Assembly: GCF_009905375.1 (NCBI RefSeq)
Contig: NC_133650.1
Location: 290,086,423 to 290,150,422, forward strand
Reading direction: 5' to 3'
DNA: 64,000 nucleotides
Source of the DNA: Apium graveolens
Taxonomy: Eukaryota; Streptophyta; Magnoliopsida; Apiales; Apiaceae
Of this stretch, positions 1 through 11,873 are shown piece after piece. The translations under genes were made by a program, and so were the position numbers. The notes under the pieces are model-generated. The model made no database searches, had not been told where the DNA came from, and saw only the letters and a program-made list of their open reading frames with translations. The stretch's first letter is position 1. Each line of letters begins with the position of its first letter.

Positions 1-2753
1 AGTAATTTTTGATTTCGTTTTTGGATAAATTGAAGATGTTTTGATTGCTATTAACTGTTTGGTTCGATTCTAGAACTCTGTAGCTTTGATTTGGCACCGG
101 TTTTGTGAATTTTAGTTTACGATTTAGCAAGAATCGTTTTTCCGATGAGCTCGCCGGCGATGGAGGCGGCGTTGGCCGGAGAAGGCGAAGCAGGGACGGT
201 GGAAGGCAACTGGGGGCAGGGTCGTCTTTCTGCAGTCACGGGGAAGAGAAACCCTGCAATTCCCGATCGAAACCGTGCTGTTTGGAGGGGGAAACGAGGC
301 TCACCGGAAAAAGACGTCGGCGCCGGATTCTGGGTTTGGCCGCCGGTGTTCTTGAGCGACCCGAACCCGACCCGGTTGGGTTTTTATTCAGCCCGGTTTT
401 GATCCTTAAAACTCCAAATCCAATTCCTGATTCATGTTTCTGGAATTTAATTAATTATTTAATTTATATAAAAATCAGAAATTAGTTTTAGTAATTCTAA
501 AAATCCAATAAAAATTAGATTTAAATTCTGAAAAATAGTATTATTAATTTCTGAATTATTTTATTAAATTATAAATTCGAAGTTAATTATTTAATTAATA
601 AATAATGATTAAATAATACGATTAATAATCCGATAATTAATTAATATTGCAAGTAGTGATTCAGTAATGAGAATTATTATTCGAGCGTTATCTATTCGAA
701 TAATATTGCAGTAATTGTTTGTATCGTATAATTAAATACCTATAATTAATTGATTAACGAATCGTTTAAATTCCAATAATAATATATGAGTTCGGTAGTA
801 ATCGAAAATGGTGCGTAGCTCGTACTTATACGAGTGTTTAATCGTTGAGTTGGTTTATAATTCGAGTAATTCGTAGTTATTCGATAAATAGCGTATCAGT
901 TAATTAAATCGATTGATTATTTGTAAATAATCGATCTAATCAAATAAATAACGACGAGTTGTAAATATTTGCAATAAATTGTGATTAATCCTAATAATTA
1001 GGGATTAATTATTTTAAATTAGTAAATAACTATCTATTAGTTATTTAACTATTAAATATTTTAAAAAGTGATTAATTATTTCGATAATTGGTCACAAAAT
1101 TTTCGATAAATCATAACTTCTTCATTTTAACTCCAAAAATTATAAAAAAATTATTTTTGACTTTGATTTTTCTTAAATAATTATTTAAAAATTATTTTGG
1201 GATTCAAAAATTAGCAATAATTATTTATATTGAATAATAAATTGAATTATCAGTGTTTAATTGATAATAATTCAACCGTTAGTCCGATTCGAGTAAAATG
1301 AAAGCCATTTTACTCAGAAAAATGAATTCTTTTTATTAAAAATAATATGAAGACCTAATTTCTTCTCGAAATTAGTTGACTTTATTGATTGCTTGATTAT
1401 CAATCGAAATACGAGCCGAGACGAGTCCGAAAAATTCCGGAAAAATGGGAAATGAAGCAGAAGGTGATTAACGAAGCAAACAGCGAGTCGATTTTGATTC
1501 TAAAAAATTATTTTAACTATGGAAATGATTATGTGCTTATGTGCTTATGTGTATTATGTGGTTAATCGAGTCTTACTTGCTTATATGTAATATAAGAGTC
1601 AGTTATAAGCGCATGGGTAGATAATAGGAACGAAATGAAGTCAATTCAAGATGCAAATTGAAGTACAAGATGACTTAACCAATCTATTTTGCTAACAGAA
1701 ACTAAGCCAGCAAGGTAGATCAAGTAGAGAATAGACATAAGTGATTTAATTGCAGTAAGTCGCGCAAAAGGCAAGTTTCTCCTCTATTCTAATTTCAGAA
1801 TAGTAATATTCATTTCAAATTCTTATTACGCTTGAATTCCTTTAATTTCTTTATTCATATCTCAGTTCGATTCTTGAATTATTCTTTTCATTTGAATTTA
1901 TTATTCATATTCCAATTATTACTCATAATTATTAATATATTCTGGTGATTAGAATATATCAAAGTATACCAATTGTTCCGGTTACTATTCTAAGGACTGG
2001 GTAACATTACTTTTGGGGATTAAGGTTACTTAATCCTAAGGACCGGAACATAACCGGATCCTTGAGATGGGCCGTAGTGCCTGGGTGCCCGACGGGATCT
2101 ATATAGTGAGATATAGATCTGCACTGTATCCTGGCTGATCAGCAGGGTATAGCTGCGAACTTGAATCCAGTGTAGTTCGTTTATATTCGCCAGCAATGGC
2201 CTTCTTTTGATTCTTATGAGGTTATATCTTTGCAGATATACCTGGGATACGGATTCAGTTATATTGATTTAACATTGTGTATATTTGGTAGACTTGTTGA
2301 GCAATTTTGGCTCACCCCTTTTTGTTGTTATTCACCTTATTGTTTCAGTTAAGAAGGAATATGAAACCCGTCAGAACACGAGTAGTAAAGAAGCGGGTCA
2401 AGCCTCGGGATCCTCTTATACCCAAGGTGTTGATCCCTATCCAGGAAGAAAGCTTTGAGTTGCCCGAGCAGGTGGAGTGTTAATAGATAGTATGTGTGTT
2501 TGAATAAAAGCTGAATTTAGTTTAAAATGAGTTAGACAATGGTTTGTAATAAAGAAAGTTTGTGAGATTTTGAATGTTGGTTTGTAATAAAAGTAGTTAG
2601 TGGTTCTTGTTTTCATACTTCAACCTAAAAAGGTCCTGGTTAGTGTTAAAGGGGTTTAGTTTCATTTCTTTATTATTTATCAATAAACTTGTACAGGTTT
2701 GGTGATTAGCTTGTAACCCCCAGACTTATACCCCGAGTCTGGAGGGTGTTACA
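1..2753 (+). mobile_element. 3' part of a Ty3/gypsy-type LTR (Tekay/Del-like), start outside the window
   Basis: The stretch ends at 2744-2753 in GGGTGTTACA, the usual 3' terminus of plant chromovirus LTRs that begin TGTAACACCC. Right after it, SIRE gag coding sequence begins in mid-protein, so this is an insertion boundary. No matching TGTAACA start is seen, so the LTR begins before position 1 or is a solo LTR cut by the window edge. Positions 140-410 are a GC-rich island with Arg/Gly-rich open frames; the rest is AT-rich. No gag or pol is visible. Assignment to the Tekay clade is inference from the terminus and the great LTR length. Confidence 0.6.
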
Positions 2754-3907
2754 ACTTGTCACAAAGAAGAAAAGCTGGACAGACACTTCAGATTCTGAAA
2801 GTGAGGTAAACTATGCCTTAATGGCAAATGCTGATAGCAGTTATGATGCTGCTGAGTTAAAGGTACCTCAAACTACTTATGCCTTTCATACTGATGATAT
2901 TACTGAGTTGAAAAGATATCTTAAAACCATGTTCATTAGTTATAGAGATCAAACTTTAACATGTGAAAGATTAACTTTTGAAAATCTTGCTTTTAAAAAG
3001 AGGATTGATTATTTAGAAAAAGAGTTAGTCATGTTCCATCAAACTCAGAAAGATAGAGATGATGCCTTTTATGTTAGGGATGAAGTACTTAAAATGAATG
3101 AATCTCTAAAAACTGAGTTAGAAAAGGAAAAAAAGATTATCAGGACTTGGACTAACTCTGGCAGAACAACTCAGAATTTGTTAAGTAGTGGAAACTGGAA
3201 AGAGGGCTTAGGTTATGGAGATGATAAGAATGATAAGGAAACTGTAAAAAATTGAGCCTATAGTTGTTAAACAAAAGCCAAAGGTAAATCCTATTAAGTT
3301 TGTAGATGTAAAGTCTGATATTGATAAATCAGAAGTTAAAGAGAAATTAACTTCTGACAAACCAAAACAAGATAAGCCAACTGAGGTTAACATAGGCTTA
3401 ATGTCTAAGAAGCAGCTTAAGCATAAGCTGAAAGATGTTAAGAATGTAAACAAGGTAAAGCCACCTAGGAAAAATAGGAATGGAAAGGAAGGTGTGAATA
3501 AAAGCAATGATTATAAGCCTGTTCCTAATGCTCCTAGAAAGAAATGTTATAACTGTGGAAACTCTAACCATATGGCTTCTTTTTGCAGGAAGAATAAGAA
3601 CATAAACTCCTTACCTTCAAAATCAGGAGTTAAGAGTCAGTCTGTTAGATATAGGCCACAAAATCCTTGTTTTCATTGTGGTAGTTTATGGCATTCAATT
3701 TATACTTGTAAGGAATATCATAGTTTGTACTATGATTATTATCAAATAAAACCTTCTTTAAAGAAAGTTAGCATTATTCCTTATAGTGTAAGTTCTGATG
3801 CAAAGTCTGATACTGTAAATTCTGATAAGAAAACTGTTAACATAAACTCTGATGCTAAATCCGCTGCAAATGTTAACAAACTTAATAAGGCCAAAGGATC
3901 CAAGTAA
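2754..3907 (+). pseudogene. gag: SIRE-A gag, C-terminal part, frameshifted
   Basis: Gag is the structural protein that forms the retrotransposon particle. The N-terminal capsid region is missing because the gypsy LTR cuts it. What remains is a charged coiled coil (2850-3150, rich in Leu, Glu and Lys), a stop at 3253-3255 with a frame change, and a basic segment with two CCHC zinc knuckles: CYNCGNSNHMASFC near 3547-3588 and CFHCGSLWHSIYTC near 3667-3710. The tail is a Ser/Asp-rich repeat (Ser-Asp-Ala-Lys, Asn-Ser-Asp) encoded by repeated TTCTGATA/G words. It ends at a TAA after 3904. Confidence 0.8.
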
Positions 3908-3947
3908 GGCTGGGTCCTTAAAACTAATCATTAGTGGTCTTTGTGAT

Positions 3948-6900
3948 TGTAGAGCAACAAGAAAAACATCCTAGTTCTGGACAGTGGATGTTCAGGATAT
4001 ATGACTGGAAATAAAGCCCTGCTATCAGACTTTGTGGAGAAAGCTGGCCCAGGTGTTTCTTATGGAGATAGCAACATTGAAAAATCTCTGGGATATGGCA
4101 ATATCAATCTTGGGAATGTCATCATTGAAAAAGTAGCTCTTGTCTCAGGACTTAAACACAATTTGCTGAGTGTTAGTTAAATTTGTGACAGAGGTTATCA
4201 TGTGGATTTCTTTTAAGAACACTGTGAAGTTGTAAGCAAATCTACAGGAAAAGTTGTTCTGAAAGGATACAGGCATGGTAACATTTATGAAGCCAAGCTT
4301 TCAACAAGTTCTGATGGTTCTACAATCTGTCTGTTAAGTAGAGCATCAATTGAAGAAAGCTGGAATTGACACAAGAAACTCTCTCATTTAAATTTCAACA
4401 CTATAAATGAACTAGTCAAGAAAGATTTTGTGAGAAGACTGCCAACATCAGTATTAGCTCCTGATGGCCTTTGTGATTCATGTCAAAAGGCAAAACAAAG
4501 TAAATCTTCATTCAAGAGCAAGAATCTTTAATACTTGAGCCTTAACACCTACTACATGTTGATCTATTTGGTCCAATGAATGTCAAATCTATTGGAAAGA
4601 AGAAATATGCTATGGTCATAGTGGATGAGTTCACCAGATACACATGGGTGTATTTCTTGCACACAAAAAGTGAAACTGCATCTATCTTGATTGATCATGT
4701 CAAACAACTGGATAAATTGGTCAAAGACTCTGTGAAAATTATAAGAAGTGATAATGGCACTGAGTTCAAGAATTTGATTTTGGAAGAGTTCTGCAAATAT
4801 CATAGAATCAAGCAGGAATTCTCTGCTCCTGGAACTCCACAACAAAATGGAGTTGTTGAAAGAAAGAATAGAACTCCTATTGAAGCTGCACGAACTATGC
4901 TTGATGAAGTAAAGTTACCAACCTATTTTTGGGCTGAAGCTGTGCAGACTGCTTATTTTACTCATAATGCAACACTTATCAACAAGCATGGAAAGACACT
5001 ATATGAAATGGTGAAGAAAAAGAAGCCAAATCTGAAGTATTTTCATGTATTTGGATGCAAGTGTTTTGTTCTTAAGACTCATCCTGAACCGCTATCCAAA
5101 TTTGATCTAAAAGCTGATGAAGGAATTTTTGTTGGATATCCACTTTCCACAAAAGCCTTCAGAGTCTACAATTTAAGAACAAAGATTGTCATGGAATCTA
5201 TCAATGTCTCTTTTGATGATAAGAAGATTACTAGACTTGAAGATTTCAATGATCATGATCAGCTGAGATTTGAAAATGAAGTTTTAAATTCTCATTCTGT
5301 AAATCTGGACAGTCTAAATCCTGATAGTCTAAATCCTGATACTGAAAACTCGGATGGATTAAACTCTGATGTTATTGAAACTATGGTGACTACGCCAAAG
5401 CAAGATGCACCCGTGCAGGGGGAGCATATTGAAGATCCAACCACATCTCAAGAAGCATCAGAATCTACAACAGGCTCTTCAAGTTATGATTCATCAAGTT
5501 CTGATGGGCCAAGTTCTGATAATTCTGGAAACTCATGTTCTGATATTTCTGGAAACTCAAATTCTGAAGGATCCAACTCAGAGAGCATAATTTCAGGGGG
5601 AGCATCAGAAAATGTTGATGGAGACAACATGGATCATGAGGGAGCATCCAGTTCTAGAGATAACCTTCCATCTGCAAGGAAGTGGACTAAAGCACATACA
5701 TCTGACTAAATTATTGGAAATCCTGATGCAGGTGTCAGAACTAGAACATCTACATCAAATGAATGTCTCTATCATTCTTTTCTTTCTCAGACTGGACCAA
5801 AGAAAGTGGAAGAAGCTCTTCAAGATTCTGATTGGGTGAAAGCAATGCAGGAAGAGTTAAATGAATTTGAAAGAAACAAAGTCTGGACCTTAGTGCCAAG
5901 ACCAAAGAACAGATCTGTTGTTGTTACAAAGTGGGTGTTCAGAAACAAAACTGATAGTGATGGCATAATTACAAGGAATAAAGCAAGGCTGGTTGCAAAA
6001 GGATACTCTCAACATGAAGGAATTGATTATGATGAAACATTTGCACCAGTTGCTAGATTGGAAGCCATAAGGATATTTTTGGCTTATGCTGCTCACAAAA
6101 AGTTTACAGTCTTCCAAATGAATGCGAAAAGTGCTTTTCTTAATGGAGAACTGGAAGAGGAAGTATATGTTGAACAACCTCCAGGCTTTGTAGACCCCAA
6201 ATTTCCTAATCATGTCTACAGGCTTGATAAATCACTTTATGGCCTTAAGCAAGCTCCAAGAGCATGGTATGAGACATTAACAGAGGGACTATTGATAAAA
6301 CATTGTTCTATCTCAACCATGGAAAGGACTTACTTTTGGTGCAGATATATGTTGATGATATCATTTTTGGTTCTATAAATGATAGACTTTGTAAGAATTT
6401 TGCCAAGCTAATGCAGTTAAGATATCAAATGAGTATGATGGGAGAACTTAGCTATTTTCCGGGCCTTCAAGTCAAGCAGAATGAAGAAGGAACTTTTATT
6501 TGTCAATCTAAGTACACCGGAAATTTGTTGAAGAAGTTTGGAATGCAAGATTGTTCAAGTGCATCCACTCCTATAGCCACTGCAACAAAATTGGATAAAG
6601 ATACTGGTAAATCAGTAGATATTACTGATTACAGAGGTATGATTGGCTCACTACTCTATCTAACTGCAAGTAGACCTGATATCATGTATGCTACCTGTCT
6701 TTGTGCAAGATTTCAAGCAGATTCAAGAGAACCCCACTTAATAGTTGTGAAAAGAATTTTCAAGTACCTTAAGGGTACATCTGATCTGGGATTGTGGTAT
6801 CCTAGAGAATCAGACTTTAAGGTAATAGGTTACTCAGATGCAGATTTTGCAGGATGCAAAATTGATAGGAAAAGCACAAGTGGAAGCTGCCAATTTCTTG

Positions 6901-7304
6901 GAGGCAGATTGGTTTCTTGGTTTAGCAAGAAACAGAAGTCAATTTCCACATCAACTGCAAAAGCAGAATACATTGCTGCAGGAAGCTGTTGTGCACATAT
7001 TCTTTGGATGAAGAATCACTTAATGGATTATGGGTTAGAATTTTCTAAAATCCCTATTTACTGTGATAATTAAATTGTTATTGCTATGACAGGTAATCCA
7101 GTTCAACACTCAATGAAAAAGCACATCAACATTATGTACCACTTCATAAGAGAACATGTGGATGAAGGTACAGTGGAAGTGCATTTTGTTCCAACAGATC
7201 AACAACTAGCAGATATCTTCACAAAACCACGGTGTGAAGCTACTTTTACAAGATTGGTAAATGAACTTGGAATGGTTTCAGGTTCTTTCTCTAAATCTAC
7301 TTAG
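3948..7304 (+). pseudogene. pol: SIRE-A pol: protease, integrase, RT and RNase H, broken
   Basis: Protease begins near 3975 with LDSGCSGYMTG, the active-site Asp-Ser-Gly. The GAG-pre-integrase segment (4360-4510) is broken by stops at about 4178, 4214 and 4368. Integrase (4576-5100) keeps the DDE core: Asp in VIVDEFTRYTW, Asp in RSDNGTEFKN and Glu in QQNGVVERKN. A Ser/Asp/Asn-rich linker (5280-5600) separates it from RT. RT starts near 5800, loses about 12 codons and its frame near 6275, and resumes with YVDDIIFGS at 6346. RNase H runs to 7304 with a TAA at 7071 where copy 2 has CAA. Not functional. Confidence 0.85.
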
Positions 7305-7734
7305 TTTATGTTCCGATACATCAGACTTTATGATCAGTATTTACAGATATTATGTGTTGATTGTTGTTTGATGTGAATTTCTAAACTCTGATAGCGATAT
7401 GAATGTTTCTGTGACTACTCAATCCCATGAGGATAACTGTGCTAAATGCTGACCTCGTAGTCTTTAACATACTAAAGATCCCATGTTTGAAGTAATTGTT
7501 ATGTGGAAATCTTTTAACACAAGCAAATTCTGATATTGAGCTTAGTTAAAGTTTACTTTGTGTATCTTATTACTAAGTCAAAAACTAGAATAATGCTTCT
7601 CATCTGTTAAGTTTTGATGTTAGTAAATCTGATGGATGTACTAAGTGCTGATAAGCCTCACTTATCAAAAAAAAAAAAAATATCAGGTACTCCTTTGAGA
7701 TCTAGAGTAAAAATGTGGAAGGGAAGACCCAACA
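7305..7734 (+). other. SIRE-A noncoding sequence 3' of RNase H
   Basis: This stretch matches the reverse complement of about 49545-50029 at the same distance from an RNase H stop codon, including the run around a TGATAAGTGAGGCTTATCA segment. It is therefore the spacer between pol and the extra ORF and not unique DNA. It carries several TTCTGATA-type words. An A run at 7669-7680 interrupts it. Homology stops near 7734, so the rest of the element is lost. Confidence 0.65.
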
Positions 7735-8704
7735 GGTGGGACAGTCGTAACAGGTGTCTGTACACCAGTATTCTGTCCAAGAGGCACATGAAACTGTCCA
7801 ACGACAGTATGTCCCCAAGGCGTTCTTCCCCAAGGAACATGTCCCGAAGGCACATGTCCAACCGGCGGCTGACCCCCATCAGATACCAGTACCTGTGCGT
7901 TAGGTTTTAGCGGCGGTTGGTGAACCCCATCAGAGGTTATAATCTGTGCGTTGGGATTATCGTTACCAGTCATATTGTGCACGTTCTCCATTAGTCTATT
8001 AAATAAAATCACGCAAGACAAATTTGTCAGTCACAGATTAAACAAAATAATAAGCTTTAAGATTGTTATACAATCTGTGCAGAATCAAACCAATATGTGT
8101 ATGTGCGTGTGATCAAAATGAACAAACAGAGTAATAGAAAAAGAGGAGAGAATGATATAATCCGAGTTCAGTGCAGAACTGTCCCCTTAAAGTTTATTAG
8201 CCCTCACCGTCGTTTGCGAGCGAAAAGCCTCCCAGGATAAAACGGATTGCAGTGATGTAGAACAGCACTCCCAACGAGCTTGAAACAGAGCAAGAAATTA
8301 TCACCAGGGGAGAGAGGTAGGGTTTTCTGTTTAGAGGCGAATGTGTTTTTGGTGAGTCTAACCCTAACGCCCTAGAGGTGTTTATATAGGTGTAGATAGA
8401 CTTGTGTGCTACTCTTTTCCATAATTAAATATCATTAATTATGGAATCGGTGTAATACTTGCAAGCTACTCTATTTCATAAATAATCTGAAACAGAATCA
8501 GATTAAATATATCAAGTCATACACCATATCAATTAATCTGAAACAAAATCAAATTAATTTATGCCATAATATTTGGGCCAAATTCTAGTGAAAAATAATA
8601 ATTTCCATTATTAAGAGAATATCATCATATCTCACACATCTTTTAGTCATAATGCTCAAAATATGAATTACCAATATGGGACTTATACCCATATTTTTCC
8701 AACA
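7735..8704 (-). mobile_element. LTR plus start of gag of an unassigned LTR retroelement
   Basis: Read on the - strand, the segment begins at 8704 with TGTTGGAAAAATATGGG, a common start of plant copia LTRs. It continues through a TATA-like box (8381-8389) and a leader to an ATG near 7991. The open frame there encodes a Gly/Pro/Val-rich N-terminus starting MENVHNMTGNDNPNAQ. The frame is cut at about 7735 by the end of SIRE-A copy 1. I could not find a primer binding site, so the 3' edge of the LTR is uncertain and the clade is left open. Confidence 0.5.
8380..8390 (-). promoter_or_regulatory. TATA-like box inside the LTR fragment
   Basis: The - strand reads CCTATATAAACACC here, about 320 bp inside an LTR that starts at 8704, followed by a pyrimidine-rich leader. 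This is the expected place for the U3 promoter of an LTR. The role is inferred from position and motif only. Confidence 0.45.
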
Positions 8705-9489
8705 CACATAATAAGCTACCAAAAAAATATCATAAATTTAGTGAATATTTTATCTAAATCGATAGATTTAAAACCTGTTTAAATAGATCAATCGAGACTC
8801 CAAAGTGTCTGATTGAGGCTTGAACTTCGTCTTCAAAATAGATGACTTGTGGATACACACGAAAGTTTCAATCGAAAAAGTAGAGATAGAACATACAGAG
8901 AGAGATGCGAGAGAGAGAGAGGCGTAGAGAGACGGTGAGAGAGAGAACATGGCAAAAATATGAATAGCTTGTTTATTTTTTGGTTCGACGAGTGAATGTA
9001 ATGGGCTTGACCCATATTTTCAAAAAGGAATAGGCTGCCTAACTAATTGATGGACTGGAATAAACAAAATAATGGATTATTCCATTCCTTGGGCCAACCA
9101 AATAGAATTTTTTTTGGAATGGAATGGTCCATTCCATTCTCTCCAAAACCCATTTCTTTCGGCCCAACCAAACAGAGTGTTAATGATCAAGCATTCCGTG
9201 TAAATGTGTATATGAGACATTCCTGAAAATGTCTTCATACAAGTATATTCAAGTAGATATTCAAGTAGTAAATTTTTAAGTTCTTCATTTATTACTTAAT
9301 TGTGAAAACCTTGTTTTTGAACAAATTTATTCTAGATTATGATATTGTATGTAATTCATATACTTGTATATATATATATGAACTATTTCTGGGAAAAGAT
9401 CTTTGATCAAATCTTAAAAATCAAAAATGACATTAAATAAATGAGTTGCAGAAAGGAGTGACAATTTCACTAAGTCATAATTTGAAAGT
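8705..9489. other. Spacer without a recognisable gene
   Basis: No gene is seen. The segment holds a GA-rich simple stretch (8898-8945) and, at 8960-9180, sequence rich in ATTCCATTCC and CCAACCAAA words, resembling hAT-type MITE remnants of plant genomes. I could not define terminal inverted repeats or a target duplication, so no element is called. Confidence 0.5.
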
Positions 9490-10125
9490 CCAGACAGAAC
9501 TAATTGTAGTAACTATCGTGATATTAGACTTTCAAGTCTACCATGAAATTATGGGAGAAAGTAATTGGAATTAGGCTTAGAAAATTGGTTGTAATGCCCG
9601 AAAATCAATTTGGTTTCATGACTGGTAGATCGACAATGGAGGCGATTCATCTTCTTAGGCAATTAATGGAGAAATATAGGGAACGTAGTGGATACCTGGA
9701 TATGGCGTTTATAGATTTGAAAAAAACTTATGATAGTGTTCGGCGCAGCGTAATCTGGACAAATTTGAAGAGTAAAGGCGTGTCCTTAATATACATGAGG
9801 GCAATTGAAAAGATATTTCTCAATTGATGACTTGTGTTAGAACTAGAGATGTTCAGAATTAAGGGAATGTGACTGCGCTGGTTGGAACATGTGCGGATGA
9901 TACGTATATCGGCTCCAGTGCGGCGTATGGAAGGTTTAGTGTTGTCGGGTGCGAGAATGAAATGAAGATCGAGAAAAACTTGAGATAACCTTTCACTAGA
10001 TTTGCACGTGCTTTAAATTTTTGGGGAGATATGATATCCGATAGAAGGTCTTTAATGCGTCGAATTAGAGTAACTGATTGACTTATGTAATTAATGGATC
10101 TTGTATTTTGAGGTGTTAGTAGCAT
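9490..10125 (+). pseudogene. RTE-type LINE remnant: RT fragment and 3' end
   Basis: Reverse transcriptase of a non-LTR retrotransposon. The reading frame at 9543-9827 contains the RTE-style block NQFGFMTGRSTMEAIHLLR followed by the palm segment AFIDLKKTYDSV, where functional copies usually read DLEKAYD. Sequence before 9543 translates as the usual lead-in (NCSNYRDI) in a shifted frame. After 9827 a large part of RT is missing. Positions 9870-10100 decode, with stops, to the C-terminal end of the same family (RWLEHVRM, APVRRMEG). It is therefore a dead, internally deleted copy. The clade assignment is from memory of plant RTE proteins. Confidence 0.75.
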
Positions 10126-11873
10126 ATAATAACAGTTTATTTCTTTGTTTTCATTTTGTTATTGTGCTTAATTCTGTTATTATTTTATTATGGGATATAC
10201 ATCATAGTCACTAATCTTTTTTTAGTAAATATAATGTCTCGTGTTTAATTTTTTTGAACAGAAAATTATTTGATTTTCAAAGCAGAAGTTATATGAATAA
10301 CTTTAAGCTAGATTGAGTTCGAGTTATCAAACGTGCTTTCATGTGGAAGAAAAGTAAATTACAACATCACTATTCGTTATTGTGTATTGTACTTATTTAT
10401 AGTTTTATTCTATATTTTCATATAATTTCACACAAGCTGGGGTTTTTAATAAATAATCTCTTCATTATTTTGAATGAGGGGAAGATTGTGTATCATACCC
10501 TCCCCAGCCTGAATTTTGTTGTATATATTGATTATGTTTGATTTGATTTGATTCAGTGGAGTGATGTTATGTAATTATAGTTCAACAAATCTTTTTTAAT
10601 AAACTAATTGCGTATTGAGGATCGACAAATCACCATAGTAACGAATTTCTTATATTTTGATCTAAATTACATTGTATTGAAAATATCTATTTTAATATAT
10701 TTAAAAGAATATAAGGCTTTATTTAATATGTCTTCAAATTCTTATTAACTTTAACATTACATAAAAGAAAATTTTCACCCTTGGAATAGTAATTGAAAAA
10801 TAAAGGAAGAGCGAAATAAGAATATTTCTTTTCCGCCCCTTGACGCTCTCGAAAGGTTGTTTTACTCCCATCAGGCCCTGCGAGTGATTAAGGCAAATAT
10901 ATGGGCCACATCGTGTGTTTCTTTTACATTTTTTTTAATGAGTTGTCCTATGTATCTTCAAATGTCAGAATGTGTTCCCAATAGTTGTCCTAGTATTTCC
11001 CTTTTTTATTATAGTTTAAGAACTACTCTGGAGATCTCTTCAACATAAATAAATAATCAATCTTAACTTTATACCCGTGCGTTGTACGGAACGTTTTATA
11101 TATGTTATTAGAAAAAATATTGTCTGCAATTATGTTACTTATTTATTACAATTAGCTTTTATCATTTTAGTTGTTAAATTTTTTTGCATGAATGTCATTT
11201 ATTCTAAATTTAAAATTAAATTTATATTTCAGATTATTTTTACTCAAATTTTATTATAAAAAATATCTAAACAAAAATAAAATATACTATATTTAACAAT
11301 TTTTTAATTTTGATGTTATTTTAAACTTATATTTATTAGGAATAAATTTATACATGCTTAAATGATAATGCGCTGTTTTGGAGGGGTTTCGGGTTAATGA
11401 CTTTATGGTATGGGTTACTAGTTGCCTTATTTTTTCTACAGACAACAGTAAATAAATTGCGTACTTATCCCTGACGATCAAACCGTCCAAATTGTACTTA
11501 TCCCTTACGATCGAACCATCCAAATTATAATTGATGAGAATGGAACCCATAATTTTGGGAACGAAAGGGGACAGTTTTATCACTTGAGGTACCCTCGCAA
11601 CTCATGGGCGTTTCTTTTCCTAATCGTGATTGTTGTTTTCATGTATTATATGTTGAAAAAATTATTTCACAAAATAATTAATTGATTCAAAAGAAAGTAA
11701 GTCGGTAGCAACTTTTTGTTGTTGCTGATTTAGCACATGAAATGATTAGATGATAAATACAGAGTTTATGACTCCGCATAATAGTATAGATATAGATTTA
11801 AAAAGTATACTATCTTGGTAAAACAAAAGAGAAAAAAAGGGTAAATATCTATCATCAACAAATTGCAAAGAAA
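10126..11873. other. AT-rich intergenic stretch and 5' flank of the TLDc gene
   Basis: No gene is supported. A short CCCGTGCGTTGTACGG hairpin-like motif at 11072-11087 resembles the 3'-terminal hairpin of plant Helitrons, but the adjacent CTAG is lost, so it is only a relic. The last 150 bases should hold the promoter and leader of the TLDc gene. I see no decisive TATA box; AT-rich candidates lie around 11775-11810. Confidence 0.5.

Larger units (their letters stand above)
2754..7734 (+). mobile_element. SIRE-A copy 1: decayed Ty1/copia element, truncated at both ends
   Basis: Order is gag (late part), protease, integrase, reverse transcriptase, RNase H, then about 430 bp of 3' sequence, which is the Ty1/copia order. 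The long coiled-coil and double-zinc-knuckle gag points to the SIRE/Maximus lineage. The 5' side is cut by the gypsy LTR at 2753. The 3' side stops abruptly near 7734, where homology to a second copy on the other strand (49545-50540) ends. Neither LTR is present. Coding sequence is broken by several stops and at least two frameshifts. Confidence 0.85.

Noticed and set aside
105..485. Arg/Gly-rich open frame of 126 codons
   Set aside because: It lies within an LTR, has a competing frame over the same GC-rich bases and no family signature.
7683..8021. Open frame of 112 codons on the - strand as one gene
   Set aside because: It crosses the junction at about 7735 between two unrelated elements. 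Only the part from 7991 to 7735 looks like a gag start.
8830..9015. Two short Ser/Leu-rich open frames on the - strand
   Set aside because: They arise from a GA-rich simple stretch and have no homologue I recognise.
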